A DNA stretch of 64,000 bases from Mnemiopsis leidyi (taxonomy: Eukaryota; Ctenophora; Tentaculata; Lobata; Bolinopsidae): NCBI GenBank assembly GCA_000226015.1, contig JH157226.1, positions 56,430 to 120,429 of the forward strand, read 5' to 3'. The notes beneath the pieces were generated by a model that did not search any database, was not told the DNA's origin, and worked only from the letters and a program-made list of their open reading frames with translations. Both the position numbers and the translations under genes were made by a program. Of the stretch, positions 10,929-22,137 are shown in pieces (position 1 is the stretch's first letter; every line of letters begins with the position of its first letter).

Positions 10929-13900
10929 TTAGCAGCATTTCTTCTTGGTTCTCTGTTGGGGCGTGTCAAAACTGTCGTCAAGACGAATATTACGCGTGGG
11001 GGCAGGCGGGCATCTTATCAGCGCCTCCGGAACGGTCCTACCTGGATGTTACCATGGTTACGGTTTAACAGAATGTTACATCTTATCAGCGCCTCTGGGA
11101 CGGTCCTACCTGGATGTTACCATGGTTACGGTTTAACAGAATGTTACATCTTATCAGCGCCTCTGGGACGGTCCTACCTAGATGTTACCATGGTTACAGT
11201 TTAACAGAATGTTACATCTTATCAGCAACTCTGGGACGGTCCTACCTGGATGTTACCATGGTTACGGTGTAACAGAATGTTACATCGTTATCAGCACTCT
11301 GGGACGGTCCTNNNNNNNNNNACCTGGATGTTACCATGGTTACGGTTTAACAGAATGTTACATCTTATCAGCGCCTCTGGGACGGTCCTACCTGGATGTT
11401 ACCATGGTTACGGTTTAACAGAATGTTACATCTTATCAGCGCCTCTTGGACGGTCCTACCTGGATGTTATTATGGTTACGGTTTAACAGAATGTTACAGT
11501 GAAAAATGCCAAGTTGAAGAAATACGCTACATATGTGTGGAATGTTACGTTTGGTAGGAAATTCTTAGCAAGAAGGATGCTACACAAAAACTCTATAAAA
11601 TAGACACTCCAAAATCTATTTTAATATGAAGCTATTTCAGATGTATTGTACTTGAAATAATCCAAAAGATTAATCCAGGAGTCTACAATCGCATCAACCT
11701 ATAAACCTTGACCTTATCTTATCAGACAACATTTTGTACAGAGTAGGTTTACTAATGGTGTGATGTATACATTGTGTACTTATATCCTTTCCTAGGCCGA
11801 TATCTCGTCTTTTCTAAAGTTCTCATGTTTCTTACACACGTACATAGAGACACATGCAATTTGAGAACCTTGTTTTTTCAGCGACGACAAAAACGTGATA
11901 TGTTAACATCCTTTTTCATTTTACGTCTTAAGATGTTGAATCTGGAATGTATTCCACTTTTTATTTATGAAAATTCATTTCATTCCTGTTTTGCACCTTA
12001 ATCTAGCAACAATTTTCACCCTTTTTGGCACGTACATAATTCATGATTCCATTAAGAGTTTGCTTAAGCCAAGTAGAAAATTCGCGTGAAAATATCAAAA
12101 AAGGTGGATCTAATGCTAATAAGAAAAGTAAACTAAGAGAACAAACATTAAATGCTTACAGATGTGAAGAAACGCATCCTCGATGTTTTCTCCAGTTTTA
12201 GCTGAAGTTTCGAAATAAGCGATTCCGTGATCATTGACAAAACTTTCTATTTCTGGAACTGAAACCTAAATATTTTTTATACAAAGTTTATTTCGATGCG
12301 TTTTAATGTGGCAAGAGTCAATACTAATGAGGCGTGCGTGTGACATGGCGAAATATGAATAACCCCACGGGCCACGATATGTGTTGTTTTTTTATTTGAA
12401 GAAACTTGCGAAGTGTCGAAAACTCACCTTTCTTTGAGGTGATAAATCCGCTTTGTTGCCCACCACCACTAGTATCATGCCATCAGTGCCAATGTCTTTC
12501 AATTCTTCTATCCACTTGCCAAGACTTAAAAAGGAGTTCTGAAAATAGATACATGGATTAGAAGATATTGTTATAGAAGGATGGAGAAAACCATGTTATT
12601 AATTGGTCAGATTATAGAGAACGGTATGCGTGGGGAAAAGTCTTAAATTTTCGATGATAAAACACCTCATTTCTCAAAATTTATTGGCACTGCCTTAGTT
12701 TTGGGTTGTGAAATACTCCCAAATGGTCCAATGGATACAGATTGACCAAAAACAAAGGTAGGAGCATTAAATTTAGAGAAACAGGGTTAGAAATTTGAGA
12801 CACCTCCCCACGAATACCGTTCTCTATTAATTGGATATAAAATATGAAATGGATTTAAAATAAATACGAGAATTTAGGTACAAGTATTGCTTTAGCAATG
12901 GTCTCAAAATACTTAGGACAAACAGAAGTGAGGCTTCATAGCAATACAAATTGTAAAATATAACAAAATCGTCTGTAATAAGTTTACAATTGATCACCGA
13001 GTTCGAGTTTAAAAAAGAACTAACACCAGGATGTAAGTTAACAAAATAAAGAGATGAACCAGTAGAAATACCTCGTAGGTAATGTCGAATGCCAGGATGG
13101 CTGCAGCTGCACCGCGGTAATACATAGGCGCCAAACTTCGGTACTGCAAAGTTATTTTGATTGAATATTGGCAGACTACCAAACAATCTTGAAGATTTAA
13201 CAACGCGGTAGTCAACTTTCACTGCGTCGTTCACTGAGGCAATGAAACGAGGAAAAAACCTTTGAAAATGTTTTCCTTATCTTCATTTACTTGACATAGG
13301 ATTTTCGACACTCTAAGTTGCAATATAATGAATAACATTCTTTTTTTAGAGATACAACCTAATGTCTAAAAAACTGACTTGTTCTTGACCAGCAGTGTCC
13401 CAAATCTGGACTTTGTAAGAAGCCTTTTCTAAATTCACAACTCTAGCGATGTAAGATGCCCTGAAGAGAGATTAATTTGCTAAAAAATGAATAAAATAGC
13501 TGCTTAAAAGTGTCTCTGAAGGTAAAGATATTTCAAACAGTGGCCAAATTCGTTTTACTATTCATTACACGTCCTGTCTTCTCTATGTCTTACCCGACAT
13601 TTCATACTTCATTCTTAATTTTTTAATTTTATTTTTCGGTGATTTGCTGTACAATTTTGTGTTTGAAACGTATTTCATAAAATATCTGAACTTACCCAAC
13701 ATTTCCATAAACTTACCCGACCGTTGGATGGTCCATCTCTGTGAAAGTATCTTGCACAAACCGCCGGGCTATGCAGCTCTTCCCCACACCGGAATCCTGA
13801 AATTTAGTAGTACATTTATTGTACATTTGTTGTACATTTGTTGTACATTCAGTTGTACATTCACTTGATAAATTACTTGTACATTAACTTGCAATTTCTC

Positions 13901-15792
13901 AGTTTTATGGGGTTAAACATTTTTCACACGGTGCAGTTACTTGTGCATTTTCTGGTGCAGTTACTTGAAATTTTTTAAGTTTTATGGGGCAAGGGGTTGA
14001 GCATTTTCCAGACGGTCAAATTTTTGGTGTCTAGTTCGACTTTGACCTTTTTCAATGTGTTGGGCACATTAAGATGGTATTTCGGCTATGGTTTGACTTC
14101 CTTAAAGGTTAAGCAATCATTTTTCATTCATTTGGTTCAATCAAGTACCTTTTTCAATAAGACAAAACCAAACTTTGTTTCAGCCGGCATATAGGTTGAA
14201 CTACAAAGGTATGAATAATAACAAAACACAAATAATTATATCGCCACTTTATTTTGATAACTTCAAATGTAAGTAGCTGGGTCTCTTAGCTAAGCACTAA
14301 CGATTGAAAACTGGGGGGATGGTGTATCCATCGCACGACAGAATATCATCAGATGTTCATGTTCGATAGAATTACATATTACAATATTGGTACTTCATTT
14401 TTAATAGCTAATAAGTATCAGTTATTTCTGTCCGACAATAACGTACAGGGATGACCACTTAAATATGCTGCTCATTCTGTACAACTAGGTTCCTATAAAC
14501 GATCCAAGGTCTCATAAAACGAAGAAAAGTTTGTTAATTCGTCCCAGATCGGGAGACTATAACAATCGGGTTCCAAGCAGATGTCAGTACTGGCATGAGG
14601 AAGAAGCAAAGGAATTTTATATTCCGTGCCAAAAGTTTGAGAAATGGCAGTATGCTAAGAACTAACGTTATCAAGTACACCAATGTTCATCAGAAGAATC
14701 GTCTCACAAACTTTCATGTTCAGTTTGAGGTGGTGGTTCAAAGAAAAATACGTAAAAGACTGTACTTATCGAGAAGACCACGCCCAGTTGCATAAAGATG
14801 AAGTTTGTCAAGATGGAGCTTGTGATGAAAATGTTCAACAAATCATCGGACAGAAGTTGTAAAAGGACTAACATTATGAGCAAGATCATGACGACCAACA
14901 TGTTGGAGACTAGGAAGAAGCCCATGAAGATGATTCCTATGGTGTAGTTGAGTTTCTCTTCTGGTTTTGTCAGGCATCAATTTTCTGTTATCTTTATCTC
15001 GTAGGTTGTGGTGTTGTATTCGTGTGTGTCTAATGTCCAAAACAGGATGATGTTTGGATATTGGTATATGTACTAGGTTAATTAATTTTATGATAACGGT
15101 TGGCAATCGTCTGCAGTTGTTGCTTTATTGAACATGCAGCCTTAAATTTAAAAGTGCAATTTAAATCACAACTATCAGACCGGCACAAATCAACATCAAA
15201 TTTATGGGCACATTTGTAATTTCGTTTGAGACAATTAAAAACAAGTGTCAAGTAGATATAGTAGAGTTATTTTAAACAGTGGGGTTTGAAGTATCCAAGG
15301 GAGAGCGAGGGACAGAGAGAGTGATAAGAGTGCGACTGGTATGTTATTTAAATTGGCTGGCGAGTTGCTGCTGCAAATGTTTGTAATCATATTGTTGTTT
15401 GTAGAATTAAAGAAGCATTAAGTGGTTAGGAGTAAAATAGTTCAATGCTTTAGTAAAATTTAGAACACTGGATAGATTCTCACATGCATCATAGAAGCAT
15501 GTCTTTAAACAACGATAACTAATCGAGATCCAAAGTAATAGGCTATTACCAATGGCCTATAAGTTTCAATGGTATGACAAAGTATGTGGTAGAATTATAT
15601 TTCAAGACCCTCACGAGCATCAAAACACTGATACAATCCGACTTGAACTTACCAAATTATAACCTTGAATGTAGAATAAAATTTATCATCTGTGTGCATG
15701 ACAATTTTTCCAGGTATAACTTAATTAACAGTTTACTCAGTACTCACCCCCAATAAGCATACTTTTATTTGTCTCTCATTGCTCTTTTGCAT
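10929..15792 (-). CDS. Rab GTPase, Rab5/22/31-like, seven exons
   Basis: Exons in coding order: 15792-15748, 13796-13717, 13460-13379, 13143-13072, 12538-12428, 12265-12160 and 11041-10929. All phases fit and give 202 residues, a normal Rab length. The first exon ends KVCLLG and the second starts DSGVGKS (P-loop, residues 15-22). Switch I is PTVGAS. The third exon ends WDTAGQEQ and the fourth starts YRSLAPMYYRGAAAA. NKAD (G4) and ETSAK (G5) follow. The tail is KKKCC-stop, the dicysteine geranylgeranylation site. The YRSLAPMYYRG motif and KVCLLGD resemble Rab22/31 and Rab5, so an early-endosomal role on cytosolic membrane faces is likely. The last acceptor is the least certain: its sequence is part of a 68-bp tandem array, and the site used here is chosen because it restores phase (ATC T plus GT). 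Confidence 0.9.
11012..11498. repeat. 68-bp minisatellite over the last Rab intron/exon boundary
   Basis: About seven tandem copies of a 68-base unit (containing ggacggtcctacctggatg and ttaccatggttacggtttaac), broken by a 10-N gap at 11312-11321. On the minus strand each unit contains the candidate 3' splice site CATCCAG/GTAGGACC used for the last Rab exon, plus the first bases of that exon. The open frames seen through the array are repeats of one short frame and not a separate gene. Confidence 0.9.
11312..11321. other. Assembly gap, 10 N
   Basis: Ten Ns inside the 68-bp minisatellite. The true number of repeat units is therefore unknown. Confidence 0.95.
14704..14970 (-). other. Hydrophobic open frame in Rab intron 1, possible gene remnant
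   Basis: On the minus strand an open frame reads PEEKLNYTIGIIFMGFF and continues with two very hydrophobic stretches separated by LSDDLLNIF, then ends near 14704. It looks like part of a multi-pass membrane protein. The preceding sequence has no clear acceptor or start in the same frame. It could be a remnant of a channel or receptor gene, or a chance AT-rich hydrophobic frame. I do not recognise the family. Confidence 0.2.
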
Positions 15793-17223
15793 TCTATGGA
15801 GAAAGAGAAAGGTTGTATGTCAAGAATATACAATGATCTTTTACTTGACGTTTACATTTGAATAAAGGAGGGACTTTATTTTTAAAGATACTGTAGACTG
15901 TGTCTCAACATACTAACATAGGAAAATATTATTTCAAGTTGAGTTAAAGAAACATAACTAATTTTATTCTATACAGGGCACAGGCCAAACTATCGTTTGC
16001 GTTACTTGGGATATTAGTTTAGTAACCCTTGAGTCCACAAAAAAGCAATGTTTGTAAACCTACATGGTGATCACGGAAGTAAAAGTACATAAGCCTATAG
16101 CTTACAATATAAGTCTTTGTTTTATAAACCAGAAATTTCCTAGCAATTTTAACAAAAGGACCATCTATTGTTGCACTGCCTATTAATTTTCACAGAAAGA
16201 AAAAGGCTAATTCCTCTTGTAGATTGCTCCCACCCAATAAACTTCATTAGGTTGACTTCGTCAAGACATTATTATTTGGATCATAATTCTAGGGATTGAA
16301 ATACGTAACGGGATTCAATTACATAATGGAGATTTTTTTTTTCGTCGGATTTTCATCTTAGATCATTTCAAAGAAATTAAAATCAATTTTAATACAATTT
16401 TGAAAAATCATGAAAAAATTGCTGCCTCCTTCACCCTGAGTCTGCTCACTGGTATAGTCCAAGGTGTAGACTTCCCTAAACAAGAGTTTTAACTTGTCTA
16501 CCAAGTCTCTGCAACTCGTATATGAAACACTTCTTACCCTAAGGTTGACTCTTAATTCTCCAGCAATCACTGTGATATTGATTCCTTAACATTCAAGGTA
16601 TCCTACTGCATAGGTGATGAAGTACACCAAGCTCAGTTGCCAAACCAGCACAGCCCGCTCGCGCGGCCCCAAACTTGGATAGTTGCTGGTCGCCAGCTAC
16701 CCATTCGAATTCGGAGAGGCGCGGGCAGGCATAGGCGACGCTGGTTCAGCAAATGACTTGACCACACGAGCAAAACCATTTGCACAGGAAGGCTTGACAA
16801 ATCTAGAGTCTGGATTTTAGGTGCTGTGATCAGCTTCGCTGGCATGACTACTGCATGGCTACGAGCAGAGCAGCAACTGTGAAGAGACAGCTAAACAAAG
16901 GATCCAAGTGCTGTCTAGCTTTTCCGGGCCCCTTCCTACTGTATTAGCAAGCTAGCAACCATGTCACTCAAGCCAAAGCGCAGCCCGTTACCGAAGCTTC
17001 CCTATCACTAATTTTTTTTTCACTTACGAGTCACCCGCTGCCACGTTTAAGTCAAATCGGCACATTTTGTCTCTTTTATTGGACAAGATATACAATTGTT
17101 AACATTACTGCACGACCAAGATATTGAACTAAACGTCATGTCGGAATGAACAAATTTACCGACATGAAAAACGCCCAATATATTAATATTATTAAACTAT
17201 ACACTACAAACTAAATACTTTTA
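15793..17223. other. Intergenic 5' of the Rab gene
   Basis: This should contain the Rab promoter, since the ATG lies at 15792 on the minus strand. Most of it is AT-rich and featureless. A short, more GC-rich island at about 16640-16990 has partly open frames on the minus strand (16633-16845) but no recognisable domain. It may be old mobile DNA. Confidence 0.5.
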
Positions 17224-17502
17224 TTGATGATGGGAGACAACAATGAGCAGAAGGGGGGAACACCAAAGGTCAAGCTGACGTCGGAATGTTCATGTGGACT
17301 TGTTGTTGATGAAGCTGTATGGATTTTGTGTGATGCATGTTCCCACTGGTATCATGTTCAGTGTGTGAAGCTAAACAGATTGACTACAAGAATGGTAGAA
17401 GCCATCGAGGGGTACCAATGCCCCTACTGTGTTGTCAGTGCTGTGATGTATCAGCAGTTGGACAACAGCGAAAAGCCATCAAAAATGGACCTTCAAAAAT
17501 AG
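17224..17502 (+). CDS. Small PHD-finger protein
   Basis: A 92-residue frame with a complete C4HC3 PHD zinc-finger pattern: C22, C24, C36, C39, H44, C47, C66 and C69, with the usual tryptophan (HWYHVQC) before the sixth ligand. PHD fingers usually read histone H3 tails. PHD-like fingers also occur in ORF1 of some LINE elements. No other domain is present and the frame stops 23 residues after the last cysteine. It lies directly before a dispersed repeat (17540-18200), and LINE debris is found nearby, so it may be a fragment of a mobile-element ORF or one exon of a larger gene. Confidence 0.45.
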   Translation: MMMGDNNEQKGGTPKVKLTSECSCGLVVDEAVWILCDACSHWYHVQCVKLNRLTTRMVEAIEGYQCPYCVVSAVMYQQLDNSEKPSKMDLQK

Positions 17503-17539
17503 TTATAATTTCAAACACTGAAAGCCGAAGGTTTTTTAC

Positions 17540-18200
17540 AATTTCGTGAAATCTAAGCCCACTCTGAGAGGGTTTCTGTGTTGTCTGACTTTCTCTGAGG
17601 GTCCTATTCGACCCTCTATTCGAAGATAATAGAGGTTCTCTCCGAGTATAAGATGAGGGGATGATGCGCGCTGCTGTACAAGTTCCAGTGTTAATGATCG
17701 CTGGGCCCACTTTCGGCTCTTGGGGCACGCCTCTGTTCATGTCTCAGGATGCATCTAAGGCATCTCCTTTGGGAGGTATGAAGCCTTTCAAGAACCTAAC
17801 CTCACGTTGAAAGCCTGACAACGTCAGGCAAGTGGCAACAAACTCCCTCTTTAAACCAATTTGAAAAATTTTTGGGGTTTGAATTGGTGGCTACAAGTAT
17901 CGTATTATTGTCTGACTTTGTCCGACTCTCATTCGAAGCGAATAGAGGAGAATAAAATGACGGGAGGGTGCGCGCTGCTGTACAATCGTATTATGAACAT
18001 ATGGGGATGTTTTCCAAAAATCTCCGAGTTTCGTTCCATATGAATCTGTATCGTAAAGTAAACATCTGCTGCCAGACAATTGTTGTAGGTTGATAACCTA
18101 CTGTCGCGGCCATCACGCGCTGTCACGCATTTCTGGCCTGGCGAAGAAATTCTAGACGCGCATCGCCCGTTGACTTAGAAGCCGCCTTGCGCGGTGTGAG
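17540..18200 (+). mobile_element. Dispersed repeat with palindromic ends, non-autonomous DNA-transposon-like
   Basis: This stretch shares several blocks with 62270-63245, mostly inverted. One is TCTGACTTTGTCCGAC then CATTCGAAGCGAAT (17911-17943). Others are the gcgcgctgctgtac block, ggttgataacctactgtcgc (about 18090), and a block with tctagacgcgcatcgcccgtt (about 18152-18172). It also carries the palindrome GCCTGACAACGTCAGGC (about 17812-17828). No transposase is visible. A MITE-like family is the best reading, but the true ends and target duplications are not defined. Confidence 0.5.
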
Positions 18201-18230
18201 CATCTGGTTAAGTGAAGTATTTTCTTAGGA

Positions 18231-19211
18231 ACCTCCAACCTCGGTCATTATTTTCATTGGATTTCTTCCTTAGAGAGAGCAATGTTCGTCCCCTTGTTAT
18301 TCTATTACCAGCTATAAAGGCTTGCTGCATGTGTCAATAAAAAGGGCGACTCCTCTCTGCGACTGCACATGTCCTGCTTCAGACAAAAAACGTGAGACAA
18401 GCATCGCCCGTTAAGTTAAATCTGGTTAAAAATATTAAAAATCTTTGAAAACTTCAAAAAAGTTGTTTTGACATATCATATCCCTGTAAAGATTCACATG
18501 AGGTATCCATTCATTAGTGCTGATCTAAAATCAGATTAAGATCTATTGTTTTCTACTTGATGAGTCTTCGTGAATAAATTGAACTGTCATAATTTTGAAC
18601 CTACAATTTAATTGTTCTTATTGTCGCAAAACGCAAAGTGTGCCTCCAGCCAGAAATACATGTGGTCTTTTAGACTCCTTGTAATTTCATTTCTAAATGC
18701 TGGCCTAACTTTTCTTCTTGCTCAAGAATAAGGCGTCACTTTGGGAGTCATATGATATATTTTTTGGCTTCGAACTTTAAATTCGAATTCTTCGTCAAAT
18801 TTTACGTAAAATTACTAGTCTAAGTTTTCTACTACCTTAAAGTCGAATATTTCCATTTTGGGCCATATGGGGTCAATAAAAGCCAGAATAGAATAGAATA
18901 TAGAATATGAAATTATGACATACATCATCACTGACCATATAGGAAGTCTAAATAAGGTTTTTGAGCTTCCGGACTGCCACAATCGGATTCCTCGTCAAAT
19001 TTTACGTCAAAATACTGATCTAACTTTTCTTCTAGCTCAAAGTTGAAAATTTTCATTTTGGGGCCTTGTAAGGGGTCACTTTAGGTTTCACGTGATGATT
19101 TTTTAAAAATGAAATAAAATTCTAGTTTTTATAACACGTGACAGTCGCACATATTATTTAAGAAAATAATAGGAAACTATTTAAGCGTGACCCATGGAAA
19201 AAGCTTAATTG
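18231..19211. repeat. Intergenic, degenerate threefold repeat at 18690-19110
   Basis: Three diverged copies of a unit of roughly 130-200 bases contain words such as ctaacttttcttct, tcgtcaaattttacgt and attttcattttgggg. The middle copy ends in a short agaatagaat array (about 18880-18905), as seen at tails of some retroposons. No gene is visible. Confidence 0.5.
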
Positions 19212-19435
19212 TTGGCTAAGACTATTCACTCAACATCTTTAAATGCAAGGTTAAAAAAGTGGGTCTTTAGTCTAGATTTAAGGATATCAATGGAAGAAAG
19301 AGATCTTAACTCATAAGGTAAACTGTTCCATATTTCAGGCCGACTATGTAAAAATAGTATTATATTATTATATATTATTATGTTTTGTAATATAGGGAAA
19401 TTGCTGTATTGATAAGAAATATTATTATTTTTCAT
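19212..19435 (-). mobile_element. LINE fragment, reverse transcriptase C-terminus
   Basis: The minus-strand frame (19226-19435) ends with SRPEIWNSLPYELRSL and then LKSRLKTHFFNLAF. This is the characteristic C-terminal tail of CR1/Jockey/L2-type non-LTR reverse transcriptases (WNSLP..LR followed by F/LK..LK..LF). Only the last 70 residues or so remain, a typical 5'-truncated LINE copy. Confidence 0.7.
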
Positions 19436-19796
19436 TATGTGTATTATAGTAGGGGGTTAAGTGCCAATCAGTTCATTTTCCCATGTGGGTTTTAAACAAT
19501 TTCACACAGGCGGAATCCTGATAATTTTGTAGCGATTTTTTCTTTGGGCCGAGTTTATCCGTCGTTATTTTTGGCCAACCCCCTCAATAAATGCCAGTTA
19601 AAGAGCAACAATATATATCAATTTTGGAGCTTTTTTATCTTATACTTATTTTAATTCGGACACTCCAACAGCCACATGTTACACAAGTGTAACAGCCAAT
19701 TACAGGAGGCCGAATGTACAATTATACATACACGCCAGTGACGGTTAAGGTAGTGTGTACCATACTTTTATCGCCCGAGACTTCGCTGCAATGGGC

Positions 19797-19970
19797 AGCT
19801 ACTCATTTAACCCTCAATCACGGTTTCCCATCATTCGGCTGAGTCGACCAAAGAAGGTTGCATAGGCAAATGCCCTTAGCGCACTTCTCTAGGACTGGCG
19901 GATACGGGATTCGAACCCCCGATCTCCTGCGTGGGAGCCGGGAAGGAAACCACTACACCACCAGCGCCCA
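19797..19970 (-). mobile_element. tRNA-derived SINE, copy 1
   Basis: Read on the minus strand it starts GGGCGCTGGTGGTGTAGTGG, which has an A-box (TGGTGTAGTGG, complement of 19950-19960). A B-box follows (GGTTCGAATCC, complement of 19907-19917) at normal tRNA spacing. The promoter part resembles tRNA-Gly but the acceptor and anticodon stems do not fold properly, so this is a SINE head and not a tRNA gene. A body follows with the words aagggcatttgcctatgcaa and gggaaaccgtgattgagggt, shared with the copy at 21944-22095. Confidence 0.8.
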
Positions 19971-20048
19971 TACTATTTCAATGTGGACATCAAATCAGGA
20001 CTTCTATTCTTTCCCTTCCTATTTCTGGTAATTTTTCATTCCACACCA

Positions 20049-20890
20049 TTTTTCCCGTCAAATGCCTTTTTGCGCCGAAGGCGCAAAAAGGCATTACTAA
20101 GGGTTAACGATCGAGGGGGTGGTTGGAGATTGTGTACACTAGGTTTATGTCGTGTGTACGTTTGTGCGTTAGGTTCGTGCGCGCACGCGCTCCTTTATCA
20201 AACTTAATCATGTATACGAATACAATAATAGCTGTGTTAACAGACCTAACTGCCTCGGGCCGACGAATGTAGTACACATTAATATTATGCAATGTATACA
20301 TGATTGCCTCGATTATTTGTCTAATCATGCAACAATGGCAACAAGATGTACCATCAATCAAGGGATACGATCAAAATTCTTTTAAACTGAAGTTTTATTG
20401 AGTAATTTGTCTTAATGACAGATAACCTAGATTGAAAGATAAATGTAACACGATTTTAAACGTTCAGCCGGACAATTTTAATTAACGACTTATCCACACC
20501 ATTTGTAAAAACACATGAACGTTGTACGAATAAAGGCCGCATATACAATACAATAATGGCGACGTTATGCAGACTCAAGATATTTGAAACAAACTGAAAC
20601 AATGAAAGAAACGCGCTATTGTGTTCAAACTTTGTGCGTACAGCGTGCAGTTTTCAAATCTTGCATCGAACGGCTGCATTTATTCGCGCGTTTAACACGT
20701 GCAGAACAATGAAATTGACCGAAATGACGTCTGGTTAGTGGTTTGCGAAATGCGAGTTGCCTGTTGCGTATTTTTATTCCTCATTCCGTGAATTGTAATA
20801 ACAATAAGCGATGGCATGACACGGGAAATTCAGCGGTCGCCTGACACAATGAAAGCGGCCGCAAGTCTTGTTATCTTACACCTAGTGAAA
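20049..20890 (+). mobile_element. Dispersed repeat with terminal GAA hairpin, copy 1
   Basis: About 840 bases match, in inverse orientation, the repeat at 35500-36322 inside SMG1. The shared boundaries are tttttcccgt at the left and gcggccgcaa followed by tcttgtt at the right. Just inside the left end is a perfect hairpin: a 16-base arm at 20061-20076, loop gaa at 20077-20079 and a 16-base arm at 20080-20095. There is no open reading frame of note. It is a non-autonomous element of unknown class. The subterminal hairpin recalls Helitron ends, but the hallmark ends are not clear. Confidence 0.65.
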
Positions 20891-21279
20891 AAGGTGGAGA
20901 AAGGCGGGTTAGGGGAAAGATAACATAGGGAGACAGGTGGAAGGAGGAGAATTTAGTGAGAACGGTTAACGGCGTAGGAAGGACAGATAGCAAGGAGCAA
21001 GAAGAAGAACCATAGTTTGCTTATTGAACTTTTATTGGGGGTTAGGCACTGACCATGACAATGCCACCCTTGAATTTTCCCCACAGTCAGAGGTCACAAA
21101 GCTTGACCATGACCACGAAAGATATGAATTTCTGAATAAAATGTTGACCATTTGACCCTGATGATATCAAAAAATTTGACCTGACCATTTGACCATGACA
21201 CTCTGACGTAAACCAAATAGCTAAAAAATCGTGGTATCCCCCCTGTTAATGATGTCTAAAAATATGTTTCTTATCAAAG
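20891..21279. other. Intergenic, nothing recognised
   Basis: A purine-rich stretch followed by a few degenerate words of the type ttgaccatgacca (21050-21210), with no gene or clear repeat boundary. Confidence 0.5.
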
Positions 21280-21623
21280 TTGCTGGGCTGCTCCTAAATC
21301 AGTGTTGGAAAAGCTGGACATTGCTCAAAGATTTCATCTACGATCAATATTGAACTACAAGTATCCCCCCACATTTCCAACACAAACTTGTATAAATGCT
21401 GCAATGCAATTCCGAGCCATTGTCAGTCCAAGTGGCTCATAGTCGGTGGAGAATGCTAGGTCATGTACTGCGTGGGCCTACAGCCTATGCAATGGTCCAG
21501 CCTATTCGTCTCTTATCTTTGCTGTCAACACCTCACAGTTGCAAGGGGATTTGGACGACCGCAGTCAAACCTTTTCTCACTGATATTACAAGACCTCACT
21601 GTTTGAAAATTTTCGTTGAATGA
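21280..21623 (+). mobile_element. LINE fragment, reverse transcriptase C-terminal region, decayed
   Basis: Translation from about 21285 gives CWAAPKSVLEKLDIAQRFHL and then LRSILNYKYPP. A second frame (from 21396) gives SRWRMLGHVLRGP. Both are hallmarks of the thumb/C-terminal region after the catalytic domain of non-LTR reverse transcriptases. The frame changes once between them, so the copy is dead. Confidence 0.65.
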
Positions 21624-21943
21624 TTTGAATGATTCAAAATATCTAACGTTTATTGCTCAGGATAGAGCTCACTGGAGAAGTTTGCTAATTGTGTGATTGT
21701 TGTTTTAGGGGACATAGATGTTTTTTATTAACTATTTGTTTCTTAGAGCTTTTATTTATATTTTCATTATCAAAGTTAGATGAAAACGCTTTCCTACCCA
21801 CATGGATTTTTTGCAAAGTTTTTTAAAGCAGTGGATTTTTTGCTATCTCAAGATTTGATTTTGTTATTAACCCAGGCTTTTTTCAGTTATACTGAAGGGG
21901 CTCCTAGAAGATTTTAGATCTTCTAATGAAGACCCTCCTTATT

Positions 21944-22095
21944 TGACCCTCAATCATGGTTTCCCAGTCGTTGGACTAATTCAACCAAAGAAGATTATAT
22001 AGGCAAATGCCCTAAGCACACTCCTCTTGGAACCCCCAATCTCCTGCATAGAAAGTTATAATTATGGTAGATACCACTATGTTACCAACCTATGA
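21944..22095 (-). mobile_element. tRNA-derived SINE, copy 2 (diverged)
   Basis: The same body as the SINE at 19797-19970 (gaccctcaatcatggtttcc, aggcaaatgccctaagcaca, cccccaatctcctgca) in the same orientation, with many substitutions. The B-box is partly lost. It ends 43 bases before the UQCRH start codon, so it probably forms part of the UQCRH promoter or 5' UTR. Confidence 0.7.
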
Positions 22096-22137
22096 TGGAA
22101 CATTTTATGATGAAAACATGTTAATAGCACCTACAAG

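Noticed and set aside
10945-11486. Several plus-strand frames with MLPWLRFNRMLHLIS repeats
   Set aside because: Frames through the 68-base minisatellite. The real coding strand here is the minus strand (last Rab exon).
16633-16845. 70-codon minus frame in a GC-richer island
   Set aside because: No recognisable domain, other frames are equally open, and no splice context was found.
19893-19970. A tRNA-Gly gene on the minus strand
   Set aside because: A- and B-boxes are good, but the acceptor and anticodon stems do not pair and a SINE body follows. A diverged second copy lies at 21944-22095.
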